The translations under genes were made by a program, and so were the position numbers. DNA of 11,704 bases from Methanocalculus sp. Lineage in GTDB: Archaea > Halobacteriota > Methanomicrobia > Methanomicrobiales > Methanocorpusculaceae. The stretch covers positions 1 through 11,704 of the forward strand of contig NZ_JAUSCG010000175.1 in the NCBI RefSeq assembly GCF_030651615.1, written 5' to 3'. The number at the start of each line of letters is the position of its first letter. The stretch's first letter is position 1. The notes beneath the pieces were generated by a model, which saw only the letters and a list, made by a program, of their open reading frames with translations, was not told where the DNA came from and did no database searches. Shown here in pieces: positions 1 to 6,777 of this stretch.

Positions 1-1
1 G

Positions 2-295
2 GGCATCTCTGAGATGCCGTTTGGAGAGAAGGAACATTCGGTTGAAGTCTATGAGATCAATGACGATCTGATGGTTGTGACAGATGTTTCAGGCTATAAT
101 CCGGATGAGATACGGATCTTCTTTGAGAGCGGACGGCTCCATATCGTCTCTCATGAGCGTCATTCGCCGATTGCAGTGGTGGATCTTCCGCAGGTGGACC
201 CGGACAACATTAAGATGAGCTGTATCAACGGCGTTCTCGAGGTCGTCTGCAAAAAAGACGCTGATAAGGGCCACAAGATCATCCACATCGAGTAA
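2..295 (+). CDS. Hsp20/alpha-crystallin small heat-shock protein, probably 5'-truncated by the window edge
   Basis: This is a small heat-shock protein of the Hsp20 type, an ATP-independent cytosolic holdase chaperone. The visible protein is nearly all alpha-crystallin domain. It shows the pattern VEVYEINDDLMVVTDVSGY near the start, the hallmark NGVLEV strand near the end, and a C-terminal IHI tripeptide matching the I-x-I oligomerisation motif. The frame stays open upstream of the first ATG (position 14) to the window edge, and the few bases before that ATG contain no Shine-Dalgarno sequence. Family members normally carry an N-terminal arm of 30-50 residues, which is missing here, so the true start probably lies outside the window. 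If translation does start at 14, the protein is an unusually short 93-residue form. It is followed by a T7 run and the aldolase promoter. The family call is fairly firm; the start is open. Confidence 0.75.
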   Translation, partial: GISEMPFGEKEHSVEVYEINDDLMVVTDVSGYNPDEIRIFFESGRLHIVSHERHSPIAVVDLPQVDPDNIKMSCINGVLEVVCKKDADKGHKIIHIE

Positions 296-316
296 CGGCG
301 TGCCTGGTAACTGGTA

Positions 317-331
317 AAATTAAATTTTTTT
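317..331 (+). promoter_or_regulatory. TATA-like box of the aldolase gene, overlapping a T7 stop for hsp20
   Basis: An A/T-only stretch, AAAATTAAATTTTTTT, lies 22 bases after the hsp20 stop codon. The T7 run (325-331) would act as an archaeal oligo-T terminator for hsp20. The AAAATTAAAT part resembles an archaeal TATA box. Transcription would then begin near 345-350, so the ATG at 343 would lie at or before the transcript start. This favours the ATG at 406 for the aldolase. Confidence 0.45.
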
Positions 332-388
332 AATCCATCCTGATGGACGGGTTTTTGCTTCTTCCATACGTAAGCATTAATCAGGTAC

Positions 389-396
389 GGGGTGAT
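389..396 (+). promoter_or_regulatory. Shine-Dalgarno that decides the aldolase start
   Basis: GGGGTGAT matches the archaeal anti-Shine-Dalgarno (GGAGGTGAT type) and ends 9 bases before the ATG at 406. The in-frame ATG at 343 has no such site, so 406 is preferred. Confidence 0.6.
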
Positions 397-405
397 AATC
401 TGAGT

Positions 406-1323
406 ATGACTGAGGAAGAACTCTTTTCGATCCCTCTTGACGTACCGTTTGCCGCATGCGATACCTTCATCGCAAATTATCAGAGGATGACCCGTGGTAC
501 CGGACGGATGATGCTCTTTGCCGGAGACCAGAAGATCGAACACTTAAATGATGACTTCTTCGGGGAAGGTATTCATGAGGATGATGCAAGCCCGTCTCAT
601 CTCTTCAGGATCGCGTCTGAAGGCAAAGTTGGCGTCTTTGCAACACAGTTTGGTCTGATCGCCCGATATGGCATGGATTATCCTGATGTCCCCTATCTTG
701 TGAAACTCAACTCTAAGACACACCTCGTGAAGACGCAGCAGAAAGATCCATATAGCCCACTCCTTGTATCGGTTCAGGAGGTTGTTGATCTCAGAGACAG
801 GACAGGTCTTGCGATCACCAGCGTCGGCTATACCATCTATATCGGTTCAGAATATGAAGGAGAGATGCTTCGTGAGGCCCAGCAGGTGATCCTTGATGCG
901 CACCGTAACGGCCTCCTTGTCGTCCTCTGGATCTATCCCCGAGGAGCAGCGGTCAAAGATGAGAAAGACCCCCATCTGATCGCCGGTGCTGCCGGTGTGG
1001 CAGCTGCTCTTGGTGCAGATTACGTGAAGGTGAACGCACCGAAGAAAGAAGGTGCAAAGTCATCTGATCTTCTCAAAGAGGTGACGCTTGCTGCAGGGAG
1101 GACAAAAGTGGTCTGTGCAGGCGGCTCATCAATTGATGAGAAGAAGTTCTTAACCGAACTCTATGACCAGATTCATACCGGGGGTGCCGCAGGAAACGCA
1201 ACCGGCAGAAACATCCACCAGAAGGGGCTTGCTGCTGCGGCCAGGTTCTGCAATGCGATCTATGCGATCACCGTTGAGGGAGCTGGCGTGGACGAGGCAT
1301 GGAAGATCTATAAGAATGAGTGA
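406..1323 (+). CDS. Class I (Schiff-base) aldolase, DhnA/DeoC family; probable archaeal fructose-bisphosphate aldolase
   Basis: This protein of 305 residues looks like a TIM-barrel aldolase of the archaeal/DhnA class I type. Such enzymes cleave or form fructose 1,6-bisphosphate through a lysine Schiff base in glycolysis/gluconeogenesis. Visible motifs, in order, are AGDQKIEH near the N-terminus (phosphate/substrate site region), WIYPRG in the middle, YVKVNAP (its lysine is the likely Schiff-base residue), and the late glycine-rich VCAGGSS and GGAAGNATGRN segments that bind phosphate in this fold. The start at 406 rests on the Shine-Dalgarno at 389-396. An upstream in-frame ATG at 343 would add 21 residues of unlikely sequence. 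The gene is monocistronic, with its own TATA-like box and a T9 terminator. An alternative is a related aldolase acting on a different sugar phosphate, such as the 2-amino-3,7-dideoxy-heptulosonate synthase branch. The AGDQKIEH motif and the length fit the FBA-like branch better. Confidence 0.75.
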   Translation: MTEEELFSIPLDVPFAACDTFIANYQRMTRGTGRMMLFAGDQKIEHLNDDFFGEGIHEDDASPSHLFRIASEGKVGVFATQFGLIARYGMDYPDVPYLVKLNSKTHLVKTQQKDPYSPLLVSVQEVVDLRDRTGLAITSVGYTIYIGSEYEGEMLREAQQVILDAHRNGLLVVLWIYPRGAAVKDEKDPHLIAGAAGVAAALGADYVKVNAPKKEGAKSSDLLKEVTLAAGRTKVVCAGGSSIDEKKFLTELYDQIHTGGAAGNATGRNIHQKGLAAAARFCNAIYAITVEGAGVDEAWKIYKNE

Positions 1324-1342
1324 GCAGGAAGCTCCAGTCAAC

Positions 1343-1351
1343 TTTTTTTTT
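1343..1351 (+). terminator. Oligo-T terminator of the aldolase gene
   Basis: A run of nine T residues starts 20 bases after the aldolase TGA. Oligo-T on the non-template strand is the usual archaeal termination signal. No strong hairpin precedes it. Confidence 0.6.
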
Positions 1352-1586
1352 ATAATCAGGTGCCGAATCGATACGAGATGATGTAAGCACCCCAGATTAT
1401 TTTTACCTATGACCAAGTCTTTCTTTCGTAATCCTGAAAATTACCACTTCTTCAGCTCTGCCTTCAATCTCACCGGAGATCACCTGCCAGGAAAGGTGAG
1501 GAACAAAAATTACACTCAGAAAGAAGAAATGAAAACCGGCGCAAATGGCCCAGTTTTTGTTTTGGATTAAAAACCTACTGTAAGAG
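1352..1586. other. Mostly featureless spacer between the aldolase terminator and tRNA-Glu
   Basis: I see no convincing gene here. The only reading frame of note runs from an ATG at 1409 to a TAA at 1568-1570 on the plus strand (53 codons, beginning MTKSFFRNPENYHFF). It has no Shine-Dalgarno and no recognisable family. A longer minus-strand frame runs through the tRNA and is not credible. The spacer may contain the 3' trailer and processing signals of the tRNA. Confidence 0.4.
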
Positions 1587-1659
1587 TGCTGATATGGGGA
1601 TTCGAACCCCAGTCGTCGGCGTGAAAGGCCGACATGATTGGCCACTACACTATATCAGC
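1587..1659 (-). tRNA. tRNA-Glu (anticodon UUC)
   Basis: Read on the minus strand, this gives a complete 73-nt cloverleaf. The acceptor stem GCTGATA pairs with TATCAGC, with A as discriminator. The D-arm begins GTGTAGTGGCCAATC, typical of Glu. The anticodon arm is TCGGC-CTTTCAC-GCCGA, with TTC at positions 34-36 and T at 33. The T-arm is TGGGG-TTCGAAT-CCCCA. The variable loop is short and no CCA is encoded, which is common in archaea. I see no intron at the usual 37/38 position. Two A/T-rich boxes lie just upstream, read on the minus strand: 1697-1706 (CCTTTTTATT) and 1673-1684. The farther one is better spaced for a start shortly before the mature 5' end. Confidence 0.97.
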
Positions 1660-1696
1660 GTGCAACAAAATTGCTATAAAAGGTAGACTTAGAGAA

Positions 1697-1706
1697 ATAA
1701 AAAGGT
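1697..1706 (-). promoter_or_regulatory. T-rich element between ilvE and tRNA-Glu: ilvE terminator and/or tRNA promoter
   Basis: On the minus strand, CCTTTTTATT follows the ilvE stop by about 17 bases and precedes tRNA-Glu by about 38. It can serve as an oligo-T stop for ilvE. It is also TATA-like and placed so that a transcript would begin some 10-16 bases before the mature tRNA. The sequence alone does not separate the two roles. Confidence 0.35.
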
Positions 1707-1722
1707 ATTGATTTAACTTTCA

Positions 1723-2586
1723 TCAAACCGGTGTTCCTTCCTGTTCGGTGATCGTCTTGAAGGCGGCCATGATCTGCTTGGTGATAGGCCCGGGCCTGCC
1801 ACTTCCGATGCTCCGTCCATCAACGGTAACGATCGGAGCAACCTCTGCAGCGGTTCCGGTGACGATCACTTCATCTGCTGTGTAGAGGTCGAAGAAGCCA
1901 AGTTCTGCTTCTATGAGTTTGATACCAAGTTTCTCTGCGATCTCGAGGAGGACATTCCGGGTGATCCCTTTCAGGTTCGTCAGGGTGTGTGGAGTGTAAA
2001 TGGTCCCGTTCTTGACGATGAAGATGTTATCACCTGACCCTTCGGATATCCTCCCCTGCGCATCTAAAAAGATCGCCTCATCCCCACCCTTGTAGTTCGC
2101 CTCGATCTTTGCGAGGATGTTGTTGAGATAATTCATGCTCTTCACATTCGGCGGGAGAGCATCAGGGGCATTCCTCCGAACAGCGACGGTGACGGCAGTG
2201 AGCCCCTTCTCATAGAGATCACCATACATTGCGCCCCACTCAATGGCAACACAGATGATCGTCGGTTTTTCGCAGTGACGGGGGTCAAGTCCCATCGTCC
2301 CGATACCACGGGTGACGATCGGGCGGATATAGGCATTTGTTAAGTTATTCCGCCTGACGGTCTCTTTGATGATCTCGGCAAACTCCGCCTTGGTGATCGG
2401 GATCGTCATATCGATCGTCTTTGCCGAATCATACATCCGGTCGATATGCTCCTCCAGCCGGAATATCCTCCCGTTATAACCCCGTATACCCTCAAAAACG
2501 CCATCCCCATAGAGGAAGCCATGATCAAAGACCGAGACCTTCGCCTCCTCCTTCGGAACGAATTTTCCATCGATATAGATTTCCAT
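1723..2586 (-). CDS. ilvE: Branched-chain amino acid aminotransferase (PLP fold type IV)
   Basis: This 287-residue enzyme transfers the amino group between glutamate and the 2-oxo acids of valine, leucine and isoleucine, the last step in their synthesis in the cytosol. It has the fold-type IV pattern throughout. YGDGVFEGIR lies near residues 26-35. The PLP-binding lysine is K149 in NVKSMNYL, aligned by eye with E. coli IlvE PTAAKAGGNYL. Cofactor-phosphate and substrate-loop motifs ISEGSGDNIF, LKGITR and VTGTAAEVAPI follow. Full length for the family. The ATG is 29 bases after the cfbB stop, with no Shine-Dalgarno between. A TATA-like AACTAATACATT at the end of cfbB would start a transcript close to the ATG, so the gene may be leaderless from its own promoter as well as read through from cfb. 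A D-amino acid transaminase or ADC lyase is less likely, because the AAEV/I motif and full length fit IlvE. Confidence 0.92.
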   Translation of the reverse strand: MEIYIDGKFVPKEEAKVSVFDHGFLYGDGVFEGIRGYNGRIFRLEEHIDRMYDSAKTIDMTIPITKAEFAEIIKETVRRNNLTNAYIRPIVTRGIGTMGLDPRHCEKPTIICVAIEWGAMYGDLYEKGLTAVTVAVRRNAPDALPPNVKSMNYLNNILAKIEANYKGGDEAIFLDAQGRISEGSGDNIFIVKNGTIYTPHTLTNLKGITRNVLLEIAEKLGIKLIEAELGFFDLYTADEVIVTGTAAEVAPIVTVDGRSIGSGRPGPITKQIMAAFKTITEQEGTPV

Positions 2587-2615
2587 GATATGGTATTGGA
2601 AAGAGGATCAATGTA

Positions 2616-4001
2616 TTAGTTCCGCTTCGCACTCACTTCACGACAGGTCGAGATGAACGATTGGATCATACCGCTGCTTGAAACCGGATGGAGATGTGCA
2701 TAACTCCCAAGAGTATTTCCACTAAGGATACCGTCATCACCACCAGATATCCCATGCCCGCGTGTGAGCCTGAAGGCGTATTTCTGACCACTATCCATCT
2801 TTATTTCACTATAATGGAACTCATGGCCACGGAAATAAGACTGACCCATCGGACCGTTGTGAGAGGAGCCTTCGATATATCCAAGCACCCGCCGGGAAGG
2901 CATAATAGTGTCACCCGGAAAGAGACCGCACATCAGGTGAGTTGACTCATCTGTCTGACCCTGCCATCCCGCCTTCTTTGTAATTGACCTGGTAAGATAC
3001 ATGAGCCCTCCGCACTCGGCATAGATAGGGATAGTGTTCTTTGAGGTCTCAACAACTGCCTCACGCATGAGATCGTTATGTTCAAGGGCATCTGCATAGA
3101 GTTCAGGGTAGCCGCCACCGATGATGTACCCGTCGGCATCGGGGAGGCGATCATGGACCGGGGAGAAGAAGACGGGCTCGGCTCCACCTGCGCGGAGGAT
3201 ATCGAAGAGATCGGCATAGTAGAAGTTGAATGCCTCATCATAGGCAATACCGATTTTGAGGTCAACAGGCATCTTCTGATCAAATGCCGGATGCGCTCTG
3301 CCGGGGTCTGCTGGTTCCTCTGCGAGCGAAGAGAGGGCATCGATATCGATGTATTCTTCAATAATACGGGTGATAAAGCCTATCCGATCAGCGAATGCAT
3401 CATCCTCGCACCCCTCACGATAAGGAACGAGGCCGAGATGCCGCATCGCAAGCTCCATCTCCGGCATATTCGGCACTGCGCCTATGACAGGAATCCCGCA
3501 GTAGTGTTCGATTGCTCCTTTCAGTTTCTCAAGATGCCGCCCGCCTGTGACATTGTTTAAGATGACACCCCTGATACGAACCTCCGGATCGAAGGACTGA
3601 AAACCCTTCACGATCGCAGCGGCACTCCGGGTGATACTCTTTGCATTGATGACAAGGACGACATTCACGCCAAGTGCCTTTGCAACAGATGCGGTGCTCC
3701 CGGTATCACCGAGGATATCTGCGCCCTCATAGAGGCCCCGGACACCTTCAATGATACCGATCTCAGCACCGGATGCGGCATGTGAGTACACGCCACGGAG
3801 ACCGTCATCATCAAGGACGTAACTATCGAGGTTCCGACAGGCTCTCCCGGTGACGCCGGTCAGGTATGATGGATCAATATAGTCCATTCCGACCTTGTAG
3901 GTCTGCACCGGCATATGTTTTGCAAGAATTGCGGATATGGCAAGGGTGATGCTCGTCTTCCCACATCCTGATCGTTCACCGGATATCAGGAGGGTCCGCA
4001 T
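2616..4001 (-). CDS. cfbB: Ni-sirohydrochlorin a,c-diamide synthase (CfbB, CobB/CbiA family)
   Basis: This 461-residue ATP- and glutamine-dependent enzyme amidates the a and c acetate side chains of Ni-sirohydrochlorin, the second committed step to coenzyme F430. The N-terminal synthetase domain begins with the P-loop GERSGCGKTS (about residues 8-17) and has MDYIDPSYL and IIEGVRGLYEG motifs typical of cobyrinate diamide synthases. The C-terminal class I glutamine amidotransferase domain carries the nucleophile in YAECGG (C330) and the histidine in SYAHLHP (H436/H438). The homologous CbiA makes cobyrinate diamide in B12 synthesis; the position beside cfbA, cfbD and cfbE decides for F430, although dual use cannot be excluded. 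The start is ATG 4001, six bases after AGGAG. It overlaps the cfbD stop by one base. A GTG one codon upstream is too close to that site. The missing cfbC would usually be expected near here. Confidence 0.93.
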   Translation of the reverse strand: MRTLLISGERSGCGKTSITLAISAILAKHMPVQTYKVGMDYIDPSYLTGVTGRACRNLDSYVLDDDGLRGVYSHAASGAEIGIIEGVRGLYEGADILGDTGSTASVAKALGVNVVLVINAKSITRSAAAIVKGFQSFDPEVRIRGVILNNVTGGRHLEKLKGAIEHYCGIPVIGAVPNMPEMELAMRHLGLVPYREGCEDDAFADRIGFITRIIEEYIDIDALSSLAEEPADPGRAHPAFDQKMPVDLKIGIAYDEAFNFYYADLFDILRAGGAEPVFFSPVHDRLPDADGYIIGGGYPELYADALEHNDLMREAVVETSKNTIPIYAECGGLMYLTRSITKKAGWQGQTDESTHLMCGLFPGDTIMPSRRVLGYIEGSSHNGPMGQSYFRGHEFHYSEIKMDSGQKYAFRLTRGHGISGGDDGILSGNTLGSYAHLHPVSSSGMIQSFISTCREVSAKRN

Positions 4002-5062
4002 CACATACTCCTGAGGATTGCCCCAAACTCGGCTTCAATGATCGACCTGACACCAAGTGTCTTTGGATGGAGATCGATCTCAACCATCACATACTGGTGT
4101 CCGAGTTCCCGAAGTGGTGCTACCTGCCGGGGTCCGTTTGTGATCGAGAAGACACAGATACCTTCCGTATATTCGGCCGGCACTGCATGAGGCACACCGA
4201 CGATCAGGAGAAAGTCAGGTCTTCTCCTGATGATCGCTCTGCCGATCTCATCACCAAGTGCGCCATACTCATCAAGAGCGCCAAGTATGGAGAGATCAAG
4301 CCCTCGTTCTCTTGATTCGGATAAGATCCGCTCTGCATCGCCCCGTACTTTCGGAAGGCCCCGCTCGTCAAGGTTTGCAAGATACGTAATATCTGCATCA
4401 GGTGCGGCCTCATGCAGGGCAAGGAGCTCATCCATGAACATGTATGCAGTCTCTTTCTTCGCGTTCATCACAGCCATCCCTCTCTTACCGCTCCTCGCAA
4501 GATCAAGGAGTCTGGCTGCTGCGATATGTTTCAGGTCACCACGCGACGGTTCGATATAGCGCTTTGATGCCGCACCCCGGAGCCGCTCCACCTCGTTCGC
4601 CTTTGTAAGAAGGTGGCGCTGCCTGCTCAGTTCATCGTCAGTGATCCAGCCCGTTTTAGCCGCGGGTTCGAGAGCGGCGATGACTCCGTCGATATTCTCT
4701 GAAAAGCCGGCATGAATATCCATTGCGATCGTCGGGGTGCTGATCCCTGATGAGTCGATCGCCGCCTGCATATCCTCACCGATGATCATAGAGACGCATG
4801 TCCCTACAACCGCCATCCGTCTGGGTGAGAAGGTCTCCTCAGCATACCGGAGTACATCCTCAAGGATCTTCTGGCCACCAAAGATGAATTCGTTCTCAGA
4901 GAGAGAGGTTGTTATCACCCGGAGGCCATCCTCTTCAAGGAGACGGGCATGTTTAAATGAGCAGCCCGAGGGGCCGTGGAGGATTGCGACATCGACACCG
5001 AGGTCACGGGCTGTGTACAGGGCGGCGACGATAGAGCTTGGTCTTGGTTGAATATAGTGCAT
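4001..5062 (-). CDS. cfbD: Ni-sirohydrochlorin a,c-diamide reductive cyclase, NifD-like catalytic component (CfbD)
   Basis: This 353-residue nitrogenase-like protein works with the NifH-like reductase CfbC. Together they reduce Ni-sirohydrochlorin a,c-diamide by several electrons and form the gamma-lactam ring, giving seco-F430. It shows the NifD-type iron-sulfur cysteines in ILHGPSGCSFKHARLL (C34) and VVGTCVSMIIGEDM (C89), which would ligate a [4Fe-4S] cluster at the subunit interface. It is shorter than NifD and has no sign of a P-cluster or FeMo-co site, as expected for this homodimeric family. The start at ATG 5062 has GGAGGT (5071-5076, within the cfbE 3' end) eight bases upstream. The gap to cfbE is 6 bases. 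Its obligate partner CfbC is not encoded in the window, so electrons must come from a cfbC elsewhere in the genome. Confidence 0.93.
   Translation of the reverse strand: MHYIQPRPSSIVAALYTARDLGVDVAILHGPSGCSFKHARLLEEDGLRVITTSLSENEFIFGGQKILEDVLRYAEETFSPRRMAVVGTCVSMIIGEDMQAAIDSSGISTPTIAMDIHAGFSENIDGVIAALEPAAKTGWITDDELSRQRHLLTKANEVERLRGAASKRYIEPSRGDLKHIAAARLLDLARSGKRGMAVMNAKKETAYMFMDELLALHEAAPDADITYLANLDERGLPKVRGDAERILSESRERGLDLSILGALDEYGALGDEIGRAIIRRRPDFLLIVGVPHAVPAEYTEGICVFSITNGPRQVAPLRELGHQYVMVEIDLHPKTLGVRSIIEAEFGAILRSM
4008..4012 (-). promoter_or_regulatory. Shine-Dalgarno for cfbB inside the cfbD 3' end
   Basis: AGGAG on the minus strand lies within the last codons of cfbD. Spacing is 6 nt to ATG 4001 and only 3 nt to GTG 4004. 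This selects the ATG and indicates translational coupling to cfbD. Confidence 0.6.
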
Positions 5063-5068
5063 CCTGGA

Positions 5069-6262
5069 TTACCTCCATGTCTTGACTGCCAGAAGAAGAA
5101 TGGTATCCGGTCTCTTCTCGCTCTTTTGTATTGCATCATGTAAGGATGTAGCCACCCGGCAATCCGGGTAGCCGGCTGTGGTCTCAGCGGGTCCTGGCAG
5201 AGAGACAATCGTTACAATCTCCGGCCGGATCTCTTCGATGGTTCGTATGATCTCGCTTTCTGCAAAGTTTTCACAGACTGCATGTTCATCCTGTCCGATG
5301 ACGAGGTGGATCGGGGCATCCGGCCTGATCGCTCCTCCATATGCCGCAGCCTCACAACTTGTCTCACAGTTTGTTCCGCTGTTTGATGCATCAATGATGA
5401 GGCATCCATTCTCTTCCCTGACCTGCATCCTTCCGGGGAGGGCCTCAAATGAAGAGAGGGGGTGCGGATCAATTCCAAGAAGGCAGGCAGCTGCTGCGGC
5501 TGTCATGAGTGGGTAGCGGTACCCCTTCAGGGTCAGGAGAGGGTGTACAAATGATCCGCGGATCCCATTGTGATCATATGAGAGTGTTGTTCCCTCACAG
5601 GATACGATCTCTCCTACAGTATGCTGGTTTGGGTGATCAAGGCCGATATCTCCGGGGAGGAGAAGAGTCTTGCAGGTTTTTAAGTGTTCACACTTCGCAG
5701 CAAGTGCGGAACGCTTACCATTGGCGATCCTGTAATCGGATGCAGTGGTAAGGATTCCGAGATCCCCTCTCCCGGAGACGCCAAGAGAAGATTCTGCGAT
5801 GAACCAGCCGTTTATATTCCTGGCTTCCCGAGCAGGAGCAATCAGGCTTGCCGGGGTGATGCTGGTCTTTGAAAGGAGCACTCTCCCGGGATACTGTACT
5901 GTCCCTGATGAAGTATGGAGAATACCTCTGCCCTGCATCAGGTGGGCAAGTGCATATGCTGTTGTCGTCTTCCCGCGCTCACCGGTAATTTCGATCATCA
6001 GATCCGGGAGGTTTGCTCCGATCAGGATACCCACCGCCTGGTGGTGCGTGATCACCGGCATTCCGGCATGGAGAAGAGGGTAATCAGGATCCAGATGAAC
6101 CGGCGCGATACAGCAGGAGTACTGGTATTTAAGAGCGGCATCCGGGGTGATACCATCTTCTCCCCGGTATACATCCACACAGTCGACAGAATAGCCCTGC
6201 TCCCGGAGTGCGAGGGTGATTACACCCCCGCCATGGATTGTATCAAGCACCAGGAGGCGCAT
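5069..6262 (-). CDS. cfbE: Coenzyme F430 synthetase, Mur-ligase-like (CfbE)
   Basis: This 397-residue ATP-dependent enzyme makes the final step of F430 synthesis. It activates the g-propionate of seco-F430 and closes the carbocyclic F ring. It has a Mur-ligase layout: an N-terminal domain beginning MRLLVLDTIHGGG, then the P-loop EITGERGKTTT (about residues 91-101, K98), and the central ATPase segment. A C-terminal ligase domain follows, with ALPGRMQVREENGCLIIDAS, where murein ligases carry the similar GR.E......iDDYAHNP stretch. Start choice: ATG 6262 is seven bases after the cfbA stop and gives the family-like N-terminus. An upstream in-frame ATG at 6301 would add 13 poorly fitting residues inside cfbA. 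Neither has a clear Shine-Dalgarno, so CfbE translation probably depends on coupling to cfbA. Confidence 0.92.
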   Translation of the reverse strand: MRLLVLDTIHGGGVITLALREQGYSVDCVDVYRGEDGITPDAALKYQYSCCIAPVHLDPDYPLLHAGMPVITHHQAVGILIGANLPDLMIEITGERGKTTTAYALAHLMQGRGILHTSSGTVQYPGRVLLSKTSITPASLIAPAREARNINGWFIAESSLGVSGRGDLGILTTASDYRIANGKRSALAAKCEHLKTCKTLLLPGDIGLDHPNQHTVGEIVSCEGTTLSYDHNGIRGSFVHPLLTLKGYRYPLMTAAAAACLLGIDPHPLSSFEALPGRMQVREENGCLIIDASNSGTNCETSCEAAAYGGAIRPDAPIHLVIGQDEHAVCENFAESEIIRTIEEIRPEIVTIVSLPGPAETTAGYPDCRVATSLHDAIQKSEKRPDTILLLAVKTWR

Positions 6263-6269
6263 AAAAGGT

Positions 6270-6674
6270 TCAGAGGTGGTCGCGGATGGCATTCTCCGCA
6301 TTTTTCAGCATCAGTTCGGCAAGGAGCGGGTCGCCACCGATCGGATCGGCATAGACGAGCGGCAGTTCTCTGCCGTTTAGGTTGACCACTCCTTTCTTCT
6401 TTCCTTCTTCAAGCCCGAGAATCCCGGGGATATCCTTTAAGATGTGAATACCCTTTGCAAGGAAGAGCGGGACGACGACGAGGAGTTCGATATCTTCATC
6501 CGCAAATGCCTGAATTGACTCCTCAACCGAGGGTTCATTCATGCTCATAAAGCCGGATTTAACGATGTATCCGTTGTTTTTTGCAGCGATAAGTGCGGCA
6601 GTGCTGTCAACAAGTTCTTTGTTGTGGGGAAGTTTGCTCCCGTGTCCGACCAGTAGTAAGCCTTTCTTAGCCAT
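6270..6674 (-). CDS. cfbA: Sirohydrochlorin nickelochelatase (CfbA, small CbiX-type)
   Basis: This 134-residue class II chelatase is of the short CbiX(S) type and inserts Ni(II) into sirohydrochlorin, the first step of F430 synthesis. It may also insert cobalt for B12. The metal-handling histidines expected for the family are visible: H11 in LLVGHGSK and H77 in FLAKGIHILKDIP. PLFLAKGIH and YADPIGGDP are standard chelatase motifs. The length is that of the homodimeric archaeal form, half of CbiK/CbiX(L). The start at ATG 6674 puts the VGHGSK strand at the expected distance. A codon 18 bases upstream (6692) would run through the palindrome at 6683-6694 and is unlikely. There is no Shine-Dalgarno, and a TATA-like box about 30 bases upstream suggests a leaderless or very short-leadered mRNA. 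It is the first gene of the cfbA-E-D-B operon. Confidence 0.93.
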   Translation of the reverse strand: MAKKGLLLVGHGSKLPHNKELVDSTAALIAAKNNGYIVKSGFMSMNEPSVEESIQAFADEDIELLVVVPLFLAKGIHILKDIPGILGLEEGKKKGVVNLNGRELPLVYADPIGGDPLLAELMLKNAENAIRDHL

Positions 6675-6682
6675 TATAGAAG

Positions 6683-6694
6683 AGTTGTACAACT
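6683..6694. promoter_or_regulatory. Perfect 12-bp palindrome before cfbA, candidate operator
   Basis: AGTTGTACAACT is a perfect palindrome lying 9 to 20 bases upstream of the cfbA ATG, between its TATA-like box and the start codon. A dimeric repressor bound here would block transcription of the F430 operon. It does not resemble the known NikR operator (GTATGA-N16-TCATAC). The position makes it more suggestive than the sequence alone. Confidence 0.4.
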
Positions 6695-6696
6695 TA

Positions 6697-6711
6697 TGCT
6701 AAAAAGTATTA
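6697..6711 (-). promoter_or_regulatory. TATA-like box of the cfb operon
   Basis: On the minus strand, AATACTTTTTAGC is centred about 30 bases before the cfbA ATG. That matches the archaeal TATA-to-start distance for a leaderless message. No other good box lies between it and the divergent gene. Confidence 0.45.
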
Positions 6712-6736
6712 TCGATCCGGATTTCGGCGGTTTGAT

Positions 6737-6750
6737 CCAAAATACTATCC
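6737..6750 (+). promoter_or_regulatory. TATA-like box of the marker 9 operon
   Basis: CCAAAATACTATCC is centred about 33 bases upstream of ATG 6778. No Shine-Dalgarno precedes that ATG, so a leaderless or nearly leaderless transcript fits. The box is only about 40 bases from the divergent cfb box. Confidence 0.35.
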
Positions 6751-6777
6751 CCAATTACTTCTCATTATTATGAATCT

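Noticed and set aside
335..356. CCAT-CCTG-ATGG hairpin followed by T5 as an intrinsic terminator of hsp20
   Set aside because: The stem is only four pairs and bacterial-style terminators are not expected; the T7 run just upstream is a better archaeal signal.
343..405. Longer N-terminus for the aldolase from ATG 343
   Set aside because: The ATG at 406 has a good Shine-Dalgarno, and the predicted transcript start lies at or after 343.
1403..1645. An 80-codon minus-strand open frame
   Set aside because: It runs through most of tRNA-Glu, so its second half is tRNA sequence; it has no Shine-Dalgarno.
3078..3560. A 160-codon plus-strand open frame
   Set aside because: It lies antisense within cfbB, which has clear domain motifs in its own frame; it is a shadow frame.
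6263..6301. Extended CfbE start inside cfbA
   Set aside because: The added 13 residues do not fit the family's N-terminus, and ATG 6262 lies right after the cfbA stop.
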